This document shows positions 1-7,350 of a stretch of 12,227 nucleotides of DNA, in pieces. Origin of the DNA: Chromera velia (lineage: Eukaryota > Sar > Chromeraceae). The DNA lies in assembly GCA_018398765.1 (NCBI GenBank), contig JAHBMJ010002842.1, positions 3,867 through 16,093 on the forward strand, given 5' to 3'. Made by a program: the position numbers and the translations under genes. The notes beneath the pieces are model-generated. The model was not told the origin of the DNA, ran no database searches, and worked only from the letters and a program-made list of their open reading frames with translations. Position 1 is the stretch's first letter. Every line of letters begins with the position of its first letter.

Positions 1-225
1 AAATTAGATCCGAATCACATCAAAAATAAAATCAGATCCACATTAAATCAGAATCAGGTTTGAAACTCAGATACCATTGGATCCACATTACATCAGAAAC
101 AAATCTGGATCAAATCCAAATCAGATCGGAACATCAAATTCCAATCAGATTAGAGTATGAAATCCAAATAAAATCCTAATCACATCTAAATTAAAATAAA
201 ATTCAGACCAAAAATCTGAACTAAG
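1..225. repeat. Degenerate AATCAGATC-type low-complexity repeat
   Basis: The first 225 bases are built from many imperfect copies of words such as AAATCAGATCC, AATCCAAATCAGATC and AATCACATC with short A-rich linkers. No reading frame of note runs through it. It looks like a decayed short-period satellite whose left end lies outside the window. Function is unknown. Confidence 0.6.
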
Positions 226-583
226 GGCCAGGTGGAAACCTAGGACAACAGCCGTACGTATATCAGACTCAAGGCAGAAGAGATGTGAAGCGACATATTC
301 ATAGAGTCAGAGAGCAGCAAAGAAAAAGAAAAGAAAGAGATAATAAAGAACAATTTAATGATTCTGATATTTTTATGAATGACTATTATTTTTAGAGTAC
401 TTTATGGGACCAGATAGCTGCGTGTAGTTGGGTGGGAATGAATGCAACAGAGAGAGGAGAGAGAAGAAAAACGAGACAAAGAAGAAGGAGAGGTCTGAAG
501 GTTACTTATTATGCATCACTCATTCTTATCATTACAGTTTAACTTTGACTCTCTCTTTATGCCGCACTGCTTTATTATCTACT
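226..583. other. Gene-less spacer, purine-rich
   Basis: I see no gene here. The stretch has an AG-rich run (about 310-345 and 450-495) and an AT-rich piece near 340-395. It lies downstream of the stop codon of the minus-strand gene ending at 584, so part of it is probably that gene's 3' untranslated region. The open plus-strand frame covering it is low-complexity and antisense to that gene. Confidence 0.4.
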
Positions 584-1360
584 TCATTTTGCCTCCACCC
601 CGTACTTTGCGTACCTATCTGCCTGCTCTGCACACACAAAGGCAAACGTGCACGTCATCCGCCCTTCTCTCTTTGCTGCCTGGGGACAATGGTACACGTT
701 CCCCCGAAATGCAACAAACGTGCCAGACTTCAAAGAAATACGCAAGTCTGGCTTCCGCTTCTTCATTTCTTCCGGGCTCGACCCTCTCCAGAAGTCCAAA
801 CACTCTCCACTGGTCCTCAATGCAAAGAGCACAGTGAACACTTTCTCAGGTTCACTAAAAAACTCACTCTTCTTAAAATCCGGATGAATCTCCAGCCTCC
901 CCGCTCTCGTGTAAAAATTCACCCAGGGCGAATCATTTGCATTGTTCTGGCAAAGCACAAGGTCACTCCCTTCTCTCCCCAGAAAGGGCGCCAGCGTTCG
1001 AGCTGCAATGTCCACCAGCGTCGTCTCTTCTTCCTTATTCAGAACTTCTGGCAGCATCACTTGCGCACACGCCGACTCTCTGTGATCCGGACTCGCTGCC
1101 ACCACCCTCACTTTCTGTAGTATCTCTGTCTTCTCAAGAAAAGCCGTTAGCTCTGATGAAAAGGGCACTCCTTCCTCACCTGTTAAGGTGAGCCCCAATA
1201 CTGACGTCTTCTTCAACTGCCCTGTTCGAACATACGTTGGCGCTCCACCTCGAGTGATTAAACGCTTCAAAGCCTTTCGCTCTGCAGCCGGACGCACGGC
1301 TACCGGTCTTCCACGTTTCTTTCTGCTATTCTGCTTCCTTTGGTTCTTTGCACTTCCCAT
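584..1360 (-). CDS. AT-hook-like protein with a probable 2-oxoglutarate/Fe(II) dioxygenase domain
   Basis: This is an open frame of 258 aa. Residues 1-35 are strongly basic and contain RKKRGRP (13-19), which matches the AT-hook core RGRP and suggests DNA binding. The C-terminal part reads like a double-stranded beta-helix. An HPD triplet (H159, D161) fits the HxD iron ligands and is followed by a hydrophobic strand ending in LDFW (187-190). A GTFVAFRGNVYH stretch places the distal iron ligand at H224. GRMTCTFAFV places the co-substrate arginine at R234. The 65-residue gap between the first and last iron ligands suits the superfamily. Such enzymes oxidise nucleic acids, proteins or small molecules; the AT-hook favours a chromatin target, but that is inference. 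The start is the first Met, preceded by a TC-rich region on the plus strand. A G|GTGAGT-like donor on the minus strand near 1522-1527 leaves room for a 5' intron. The family assignment rests on motif spacing only. Confidence 0.55.
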   Translation of the reverse strand: MGSAKNQRKQNSRKKRGRPVAVRPAAERKALKRLITRGGAPTYVRTGQLKKTSVLGLTLTGEEGVPFSSELTAFLEKTEILQKVRVVAASPDHRESACAQVMLPEVLNKEEETTLVDIAARTLAPFLGREGSDLVLCQNNANDSPWVNFYTRAGRLEIHPDFKKSEFFSEPEKVFTVLFALRTSGECLDFWRGSSPEEMKKRKPDLRISLKSGTFVAFRGNVYHCPQAAKREGRMTCTFAFVCAEQADRYAKYGVEAK

Positions 1361-1559
1361 TCCTCAACAACAGATTTCAAACGAATTATGCTCCCGCAAA
1401 ACGTTTTCTATTTTTCCTCAAACTTCTCTCACTCAGCCATTCACACTCCTTTGTAGGTCCTACAGCGGACACAGCTCTTCATCCTTCTTCACTAACACAA
1501 CACACGCTTGCATCTTCTCTACTCACCTCCTGCACTTTTAGCTGCACGTCCACTTATTG
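1361..1559. other. 5' leader region of the dioxygenase-like gene
   Basis: No independent gene is seen. On the minus strand this is the upstream region of the gene starting at 1360. It contains a good splice-donor match (AGGAG|GTGAGT, around 1522-1530) and an AG just upstream of the start codon (1363-1364), so a 5' intron is possible. The plus strand is rich in TTCTTC/CTC runs. Confidence 0.35.
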
Positions 1560-1628
1560 GGCCCCGGCATTTTCAATGGGCCTCGGCATGTCCAAAAAAT
1601 AATGCGACGCGTATCAAATGCCGGGGCC
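1560..1628. promoter_or_regulatory. GGGCCYCGGCAT triple motif with 13-bp inverted repeat in a divergent promoter
   Basis: GGCCCCGGCATTT at 1560-1572 is matched exactly in reverse complement by AAATGCCGGGGCC at 1616-1628. Between them GGGCCTCGGCAT (1578-1589) repeats the left word directly with one change. Three copies within 70 bp, lying between two divergently transcribed genes, look like binding sites for a dimeric or multimeric DNA-binding protein. The regulatory role is inferred. Confidence 0.4.
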
Positions 1629-1721
1629 ATGGGGCTTCGACCGACTGAGAACATGTACGCGCGCGGTTCGCTTCACGGGGCCTTCGCACAGCGCGCGTCA
1701 GGTCTCAGCAGTTTACTGTCG

Positions 1722-1729
1722 TGACGTCA
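1722..1729. promoter_or_regulatory. CRE-like palindrome TGACGTCA
   Basis: A perfect TGACGTCA octamer, the ATF/CREB-type bZIP recognition sequence, lies about 140 bp upstream of the ATG at 1867. A single octamer can arise by chance, but its place in the intergenic region fits a promoter element. Confidence 0.3.
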
Positions 1730-1866
1730 TCGGATGTCATGCATACGCATAATAGAGTCTGCCACCGCTATGGGATGTTTCTTTAAAATTGGTCTTCCGT
1801 CAGGGCGTGTTCCCACAAATAAGATTACCATCCTTCTCTACAACAATTATCACATTTTTGTAATCG

Positions 1867-2274
1867 ATGCGTCTCTTTATTTCAATCGTTATTGGAACTA
1901 TCCTGCATTGTGCCAGTGCGAATGGTTCCATAAAATGGACTGACGAGAGGGTGACAGAAATTGAAGAGCAAATGGAGAACTGTTTCGGGAATGAAGCCGA
2001 TGATATTCAAGAATTCCTTGCTTCAAAATGTTTCCACCCAGGGATAACATGCAAGGGCCTGAGGAAGGAAGTCACCTGCAATTCACAAACGATTGGATGC
2101 ACCCAAGGTTGTGGATGCCATGGGTACAGCAGATGTGAATACGGCTTCAACCCTACTACAAAGGCCGTCGTAACTTGTTGCGCCGTGAAATCCAGGTGTA
2201 GCTCAACACCGGCCTGTAAGTCTGGAGCAAAAAAAGACCACCATTGTATTGAGGAACAAGTACAGGGAGCCTGA
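1867..2274 (+). CDS. Small secreted cysteine-rich protein
   Basis: The frame encodes 135 aa. Residues 1-19 form a typical signal peptide: a basic residue, a hydrophobic core (LFISIVIGTIL), then small residues before a likely cut near A16-A18. The mature part has 13 cysteines, at 39, 55, 62, 71, 78, 82, 84, 90, 104, 105, 111, 117 and 127. These should be disulfide-bonded in the secretory pathway or outside the cell. The centre carries C78-x2-G-C82-x-C84-x5-C90, a spacing also present in the secreted protein at 9472-9990. The C-terminal 30 residues are basic and polar. I recognise no named family and assign no activity. The start is chosen because it gives the signal peptide directly; upstream lies a candidate promoter. 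The stop codon is followed at once by a hairpin. There is no obvious linkage to neighbouring genes. Confidence 0.65.
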   Translation: MRLFISIVIGTILHCASANGSIKWTDERVTEIEEQMENCFGNEADDIQEFLASKCFHPGITCKGLRKEVTCNSQTIGCTQGCGCHGYSRCEYGFNPTTKAVVTCCAVKSRCSSTPACKSGAKKDHHCIEEQVQGA

Positions 2275-2295
2275 AATACTGGTAGAAAGTATTTC
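2273..2295 (+). other. Perfect hairpin at the stop codon of the cysteine-rich gene
   Basis: GAAATACT (2273-2280) pairs perfectly with AGTATTTC (2288-2295) across a 7-base loop. The stem begins inside the TGA stop codon (2272-2274). There is no U-tract, so it is not a classical terminator. It might mark a 3'-UTR structure or be chance. Confidence 0.3.
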
Positions 2296-3142
2296 TGTGC
2301 ATCGAGTTGCGGCTAATGGGTGGAGATACAGCCCATCCCTAACTGCTGGCACTCAGTGAGAGAGCATCGCGTCTTTTTGCCGACATATCTTTACTTGAGG
2401 ATGGTCAAGTGCCCGAGGTGAATGGCGGGCTGAGGCACTCTTGCATAAGCAAATACAGTGCGGGGCTCCACAGTTATGAGGTACTCTGGACGGGAACCCG
2501 GGACTTGAGCGCATACGCGTATGCCTCCCATACCCTGGCTATATGAGCAGTGGCGGGGAGGGGACGTCTGTGCCTGTGCCGGGTACGCGAGTTTTACCAA
2601 TTTTTCAAGGGAGTTCCCGCGAGATACATCATCAATTTTTAAAGCGCAAATATGATTTTTTTGAGTAGGTAGGAATAGAAGTAAAAAGCGAGGGAGGGGG
2701 GGAATGCTAAAGGCTCATTCATTAATATATATCCTCACGTCTATTCTTATCAAGTTACAATTTAATTTTTTCTTAATATCCATCGTTCCTCATTCCTCTA
2801 CTCTCCCCTCTACTCTGCTGCTGTCTCTTTTATTGGCTCCTTCATCAACAGATTGGAACAATAGACCAACAACGTAAGAAGAAGCAGAAGGCCACCAGAT
2901 ACCGATCCAAATAATTCAATAATTCAGTAAAGCTGCCAATCAATCTAATGTGGATGACCCATTTTCAGTATCAGAAGTATCATACAGGTCAATGGGATAT
3001 CCGCGTGTTGCTCTTTTCTTAAAAAGGCTGCCCCTCTATGTCGAGTATTTTATTATACAGGGCACCTTCCATTCTTTTTTCCTCAGTGTCTCTATCCGGT
3101 TTGTAGCTTTTTTAAAGCTCAAGATGATTATAGATTCTACTA
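2296..3142. other. Non-coding transition from GC-rich flank to AT-rich insertion
   Basis: No convincing gene is found. From 2296 to about 2600 the sequence is GC-rich and holds a perfect 14-bp palindrome GCATACGCGTATGC (2511-2524). From about 2620 it becomes AT-rich with pyrimidine tracts (about 2765-2835) and a G run near 2690-2702. An open stretch at 2950-3189 would give 79 aa but overlaps the repeat unit at 3143-3234 and shows no recognisable motif, so I do not call it. Confidence 0.4.
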
Positions 3143-3216
3143 ATGACACTTTTAAAGACCGGATGACACTTTTATTTAAGGTGTCATAAGGATTTCAACC
3201 TAATATCCAGCTTCTA

Positions 3217-3481
3217 GTGACACTTATGACACCTATTCAAAAAAAGTGTAAATATATTATATATATGGGGGTAGAAGTAAAAATAGGAGATACTGGATTA
3301 GAAAAAAAAGAAAAAACTTTCTAGAAAAAGGTGTCATAAGTGTCATAAGTGTCACTAGAAGGTGGAACTCAGGCTCAAATCCTGATGACACCTCGGAATA
3401 CGAGTGTCATTCGAGATCAAAGAGTGTCATTATTATATAATACTCACCTTATAGGGGAACCTCCCCACTACTATAAGCTAA
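3217..3481 (+). repeat. Left arm of the long inverted repeat, with iterons
   Basis: This arm matches 6735-7018 in reverse complement over almost its whole length, with small indels. From the outside in it has ATGACAC/GTGACAC words (3217-3232), a roughly 95-base AT-rich spacer, and a triplet GTGTCAT-GTGTCAT-GTGTCAC at 3331, 3340 and 3349 (9-bp period). More words follow at 3385 (inverted), 3404 and 3424, ending near CTCACCTTATAGGG. The outer word cluster extends left to about 3143, with ATGACAC at 3143 and 3163. There 3178-3234 is itself an inverted copy of 3330-3394, making a local palindrome. The likely role is binding of the initiator/helicase or element end recognition (inferred). Confidence 0.85.
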
Positions 3482-3836
3482 CAAACTATATGTAACCATT
3501 ATACTATAATATATGAAGAAATCCAGCAACTGGTGTTACAATAAATTAAAAAGAAGGATTCTAATTTTATTGGATATGATTTCGAATGTATTTGAGGAAT
3601 AAAAATTAAGAGTAGTTCCAAACAGAAATTTAGGGGGGCGCTAGAGGGGCACTGGAACCTATCATAGTGCGCACCCATCCCCCCATACATACACTAATGC
3701 GGTTAGGTATTTTCTACTCGCATGCCCGCCTTCTGAAAAAATGGAAGGTTGCCGCCATGTACAAAAAAGTTGAGATCATCCCTTTTCTCATCTTTTGAAT
3801 ATAACAATTTATCCTGATTGACCATCGCTTTCTTCT

Positions 3837-3979
3837 ATGGAGATCGAACCAAAAGGTAAGCGTACATATAAATTTTTGAGTATCATCGTTATCGCCTTAC
3901 AGAGAGGTGCGACTGCTACTGCAGAAGCTTTCTAAAAGCTCTTTTAAAAAAATTATATAAAGTATTTAAATCAATTTAA
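3837..3979 (+). other. Possible very short gene, with or without a 47-base intron
   Basis: An ATG at 3837 opens two readings. Unspliced, it gives 33 codons ending at 3938; its middle (KFLSIIVIALQRGATATAEAF) resembles the start of a helix-turn-helix. Alternatively, AAAG|GTAAGC at 3852-3861 and CGCCTTACAG|AG at 3893-3904 bracket a 47-base intron (3856-3902). Its removal gives a 31-codon frame ending at 3979, with a CDCYC cluster and a basic amphipathic tail. Both products are tiny and neither is recognised. The splice-site quality is the main reason to list it. Confidence 0.25.
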
Positions 3980-4005
3980 AGAAAATATAAATACAAAAAG
4001 AAAAA

Positions 4006-4194
4006 ATGTATAAAACTACATCAGCTCAACGACGTGCTATGCATACATATCGTTTAAAATATCCAGAGAAGATTATTACTGGAAAACGGGCATGGTATGC
4101 ACGCAAACGGCTTGATACCGAATGGATGGCACTACAACGTACCAAAGCCCGTGAATACTATGCTACTGCAATCAAGAAAAAGAACAACCATTAA
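4006..4194 (+). CDS. Small basic protein, possibly DNA-binding, of the inverted-repeat element
   Basis: The frame encodes 62 aa with many Lys, Arg and Tyr and no signal peptide, membrane segment or cysteine. It reads as two similar helical halves with a YRLKYPEKI...RAWYARKRL pattern. Such alternating basic/aromatic helices are common in short nucleic-acid-associated proteins of phages and protist DNA viruses; this is only a resemblance. The start is the first Met after an in-frame stop at 3988, with an A-rich leader (AAAAAAATG). The gene converges on the primase-helicase gene with only 7 bases between the two stop codons, so the two 3' ends probably overlap as transcripts. It shares the AT-rich codon use of its neighbour, which supports it as part of the element. 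Function is unknown; an accessory to replication would fit. Confidence 0.6.
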   Translation: MYKTTSAQRRAMHTYRLKYPEKIITGKRAWYARKRLDTEWMALQRTKAREYYATAIKKKNNH

Positions 4195-4201
4195 TACTAT
4201 A

Positions 4202-6625
4202 TTATAATAACTGTAGTTGTTCCGATTGTATAAAACGTAATCCGGAAAGACCTCTTGTTGTCCCGGAACGCCACCTATCTACATTTTTATTTTTAATAAG
4301 CAACTGCTGCAATTTGGTCAAACTTATATTTATTTGCTTTTGCATAATAAAAATTTCTAATTCATTATTTTTTATTACATCGTCCTTTGATCCTGTATAT
4401 TGAAAACATTCATTACAAATTGAAAGAGGGTCTATACCATTTTTAAATCCTTCAGCATTTTCAATAAGAATTTTAGATAAAGTTACAGGACACGATTGAT
4501 AATATCGAAAAATAAGGTGATAGCAAGCATGAATCCAACGTTTACTCATACATTTTGCTTTTATGTTCTCATCGGCCAACCGGAATCCTTTAAAATCTGT
4601 TCTTTCTTCCAAACGTTCTTGCTCAAACCATTGAGATGACTTAAATTGACTGATACTATGAAAAGGAATCATTGTTTCTTGAGCATCTGGAGGGTTAACA
4701 GGAGGGACATCATTTCCAAACATCAATAATCGAGCTTGAATTTTAAATTCTCGTGCATTTTCATAAAGCCTTCGAGCATAGAGGACATCACCCCCTGAAT
4801 TAAACCGCTTGATAGTATTACCATTAATTTTAATATTCCGATCTTGAGCGTCCATCTTTATTTCTTGACTGATTGCCAGACGTGCAAACTCACAAGGTAT
4901 CATCCATCCTTCCCCTTTGGCAGGGTCTGAACTATTACTACTACTCATTAATAGGACTTCCGAAATAATGTTCGCAATATAGTCTCCAAACGTTGCTTGG
5001 AGAAGATTTGTTGTAACCCCTTTTCCAGAGTTTCGGTCACCTAAACATAAACCCCAGTGTTTATCTTCAACATGTCCAGCCAAAGCCCGAGCCAAGAATC
5101 GAAGGAAGTCTTCGGCTTGTTCTTTACCAAAAACAGCCTCAAAAATCTCTGTCTGGACCTCTTTAATAGCATTTTCATCTGGAACTGAATTATAGTCATA
5201 CTCAATAATAATAGTTGTATCCGGAATTTCATACTGATTTAGTTCTTCCCATAACTTAAATTGACCTAGTTGAAAATCATATACACCATTACGAAAGCAA
5301 ATTTTTCCTATTGTCGTATTGTGTAACCGATTATAGAAATCAGGTTCAGAAGGTAATAGAACTTTCATTGCTTGAATAATATTTTTTGCGCTGTTTACAT
5401 TTCTTGAATAAGATATCAAAGCAATTTTTCCCTTGTCTGACTTTTTTTGTTTTTGAATATCAGCTCGAAGACATTCGGCTAAAAGAAGTCTATCAACATC
5501 TTCAGGGGTTGTATACCATTTATGTCCAAAGCAAAAGTAGTACTGTCTTTGGCAAAATTTGATTCTATCTCCTAAAATATCATAAAAGAGCTCTCCCGCC
5601 TCTTTATCATTATAAGCAATCCACTCTGATATACCATTTTCTTCTGAATCGTTAAAAATAAAAGACTCCTGAGAAGATAAACTGGGAAAAGACTTAGCAT
5701 ATTCTTTTGGATTATCTTTTTTAGCCCATGAACATAATGAACCTCTTTTTATCCTGTCTTTTGGATCTGTTTTGATTTGAAAAGAATTAAACGTTTGATT
5801 ACAGTCATCAAATGAGTACTTTTCGGGACATCTTTGCGAAAATTGATGAAAAAGCTCACGGCCAGCATCTCTAAACTCATTTTTCAGAACTAAACCCACA
5901 TGAATCCAATCATTGTAATTGTTTGCCCGTTTTACATCTAAGCATGACAACAACTTTCTGAAATCTGCAATTTTATCATCGCTTTTAATCGTGTATAAAT
6001 TAATTTTATTTAAAGATACTTCTTCAGAACTATCTGTCTGATTGATTTGATGACCATCATCATTTTTAATTATATCATATTTAGTCTGATGTTGAATTTT
6101 GAAATCATTTAAAATAAAGGATGGAACATCCCGGATTTTACCTCCACAGTCTTTATATTGTACTACTTTTCCATTTAAGAGCTGATATGAAGTTGGAGGA
6201 GCAAACACAATTCCATTGTCATTACGAAAATCTACTTTTGAGAAGGAATTTAACCCATTCACTGTGGTTTTAATAGCTGGGTTATATTTACAATAAATAT
6301 GATATCCATTTGGTGACTTAACTGTTTTATATTCCTTTAGTTCGGGATATTGTTTTACCATACGAATATATTCATCTGGTTTATCAAAATCAATCACAGT
6401 CAATCCTCCCTTTTCTCCACAAATGATTGCAAGTGCTTGATCATTCTTCTTATCAATATGCTTATCCATATTTTCGAGAGTAATTGCTTGCCAAGATTTT
6501 CCTACACCTGGTGGAATATATTTTTTCTCTTTTCCATTTTGTATCTGAGTTTTTAAGCACCCAAAGGTAAAGAAGAGGAACCCTGCTTGTTTATACGAAT
6601 GAATAATCTGTTCGTCAATCGGCAT
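4202..6625 (-). CDS. Primase-polymerase / SF3 (D5-like) helicase replication protein
   Basis: The frame encodes 807 aa without interruption. Residues 5-175 form an archaeo-eukaryotic primase (prim-pol) domain: VIDFD with the metal aspartates D79 and D81, SPNGYH with H109, then VDFRNDNGIVFAPPT (131-145). Residues 218-302 match the PriCT-2 linker (NNYNDWIHVGLVLK, then RGSLCSWAKK). Residues 370-515 correspond to a D5_N region, including FRNGVYDFQLGQF (444-456). The SF3 helicase follows: Walker A GDRNSGKGVT (529-538), a Walker B-like strand ARLAISQEI (581-589), and motif C LLMFGNDVPPV with N638 (633-643), then an IPF segment. The last 120 residues may hold a DNA-binding winged helix (inferred). 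Such proteins prime and unwind DNA at origins of plasmids, virophages and large DNA viruses. The start is the first Met of the frame and gives a complete prim-pol N-terminus. All key residues are present, so it is likely functional. The promoter should lie in 6626-6740, next to the right iterons, which would allow autoregulation. Confidence 0.95.
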   Translation of the reverse strand: MPIDEQIIHSYKQAGFLFFTFGCLKTQIQNGKEKKYIPPGVGKSWQAITLENMDKHIDKKNDQALAIICGEKGGLTVIDFDKPDEYIRMVKQYPELKEYKTVKSPNGYHIYCKYNPAIKTTVNGLNSFSKVDFRNDNGIVFAPPTSYQLLNGKVVQYKDCGGKIRDVPSFILNDFKIQHQTKYDIIKNDDGHQINQTDSSEEVSLNKINLYTIKSDDKIADFRKLLSCLDVKRANNYNDWIHVGLVLKNEFRDAGRELFHQFSQRCPEKYSFDDCNQTFNSFQIKTDPKDRIKRGSLCSWAKKDNPKEYAKSFPSLSSQESFIFNDSEENGISEWIAYNDKEAGELFYDILGDRIKFCQRQYYFCFGHKWYTTPEDVDRLLLAECLRADIQKQKKSDKGKIALISYSRNVNSAKNIIQAMKVLLPSEPDFYNRLHNTTIGKICFRNGVYDFQLGQFKLWEELNQYEIPDTTIIIEYDYNSVPDENAIKEVQTEIFEAVFGKEQAEDFLRFLARALAGHVEDKHWGLCLGDRNSGKGVTTNLLQATFGDYIANIISEVLLMSSSNSSDPAKGEGWMIPCEFARLAISQEIKMDAQDRNIKINGNTIKRFNSGGDVLYARRLYENAREFKIQARLLMFGNDVPPVNPPDAQETMIPFHSISQFKSSQWFEQERLEERTDFKGFRLADENIKAKCMSKRWIHACYHLIFRYYQSCPVTLSKILIENAEGFKNGIDPLSICNECFQYTGSKDDVIKNNELEIFIMQKQINISLTKLQQLLIKNKNVDRWRSGTTRGLSGLRFIQSEQLQLL

Positions 6626-6734
6626 TGTGTATTATTTTCTTTGAGGATATATGTTCTTTAAATCGTTTTTCATTGTAAGCATAAGAGAGAATTTCAATTT
6701 CATAGGAAAATTATTGATACTTATCAGAAGGTAT

Positions 6735-7018
6735 AGTCTAGTATATCGTAGTGGGGGGAGGGATGATCGATTTCCCTATAAGGTGAGCATTATATAGTGA
6801 TGACACTCTTTGCATCCCGAATGACACTCATATTCTGAGGTGTCATCAGGATTCTAGCCTGAAGTCCACCTTCTAGTGACACTTATGACACTTATGACAC
6901 CTTTTTCTAGAAAGTTTTTTTCTCTTTTTTTCTAACCACTAGTAGCTAATAACCCCTCTCTCCTCCACCTATATTACATTTCTTACAACTTTTTAAGAAT
7001 AGGTGTCATAAGTGTCAT
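6735..7018 (-). repeat. Right arm of the long inverted repeat, with iterons
   Basis: This is the inverted partner of 3217-3481. From the gene outward it has CCCTATAAGGTGAG (6774-6787), ATGACAC at 6800 and 6821, and GTGTCAT at 6840. Then comes a triplet GTGACAC-ATGACAC-ATGACAC at 6876, 6885 and 6894 (9-bp period). A spacer of about 100 bases is homologous to that of the left arm, and a tandem GTGTCAT pair lies at 7003 and 7012. Similarity to the left side stops at about 7018. It lies directly upstream of the primase-helicase gene. Confidence 0.85.
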
Positions 7019-7350
7019 GTATGGTAATAATGACCTCTATGAGTATATCTACATCGATATTGATAATACTACTTACTAGTATTTTATAAGTTATTCTATC
7101 TCGATCATTACCATAATTAGGGGTATGATCGATAAGTTAAAACGAAAACTTTAGGAGAGAAGGTCCTATAGAACGTTTGAAATATGTTTCTTCACAGTGT
7201 TAGAATAAGGTACTATGTTTGTGTTACCCATTAGGTTGATGTTAGAAATAGGAATTGCAGATCTGATTAAGTTTATCAACGGTCTTATCAAGAATAATTA
7301 AGCTACATTCATAATGTTTAGTTTTAGTTTAGCAAATTTGTAGTCACTCT
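7019..7350. other. AT-rich spacer between the two inverted-repeat units
   Basis: No gene is seen. An imperfect inverted repeat links ATGGTAATAATGACC (about 7020-7034) with GATCATTACCAT (about 7106-7117). The GC level matches the element on either side rather than the host flanks, so this belongs to the same inserted block. Confidence 0.4.

Larger units (their letters stand above)
3217..7018. mobile_element. Replicon-like element: primase-helicase gene between long iteron-bearing inverted repeats
   Basis: A 3.8-kb AT-rich unit is bounded by inverted repeats of about 265-285 bp (3217-3481 and 6735-7018). It contains two convergent genes: a 62-aa basic protein and an 807-aa primase-polymerase/SF3 helicase. 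The arms carry many GTGTCAT words arranged like replication iterons. Base composition is far lower in GC than that of the genes at 584-1360, 9472-9990 and 10870-11454, which fits acquisition from elsewhere. I see no transposase, integrase, DNA polymerase B, capsid or packaging ATPase. Sequences just outside the arms show no clear target-site duplication. It could be an integrated linear plasmid, a stripped remnant of a virophage, polinton-like or large DNA virus, or a transposon family replicating through its own helicase. The helicase gene is uninterrupted, so the insertion is either recent or under selection. Confidence 0.7.

Noticed and set aside
428-1120. 230-codon plus-strand frame opposite the dioxygenase-like gene
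   Set aside because: It is antisense to a frame with recognisable motifs, and its own composition is low-complexity.
2296-2600. Possible tRNA or 5S rRNA gene in the GC-rich stretch
   Set aside because: I found no B-box match and no consistent cloverleaf or 5S pattern.
2950-3189. 79-codon frame left of the element
   Set aside because: It runs into the iteron repeat and has no recognisable motif.
3217-7018. Polinton or full virus insertion
   Set aside because: No capsid, packaging ATPase, protease, integrase or protein-primed polymerase is present within the window.
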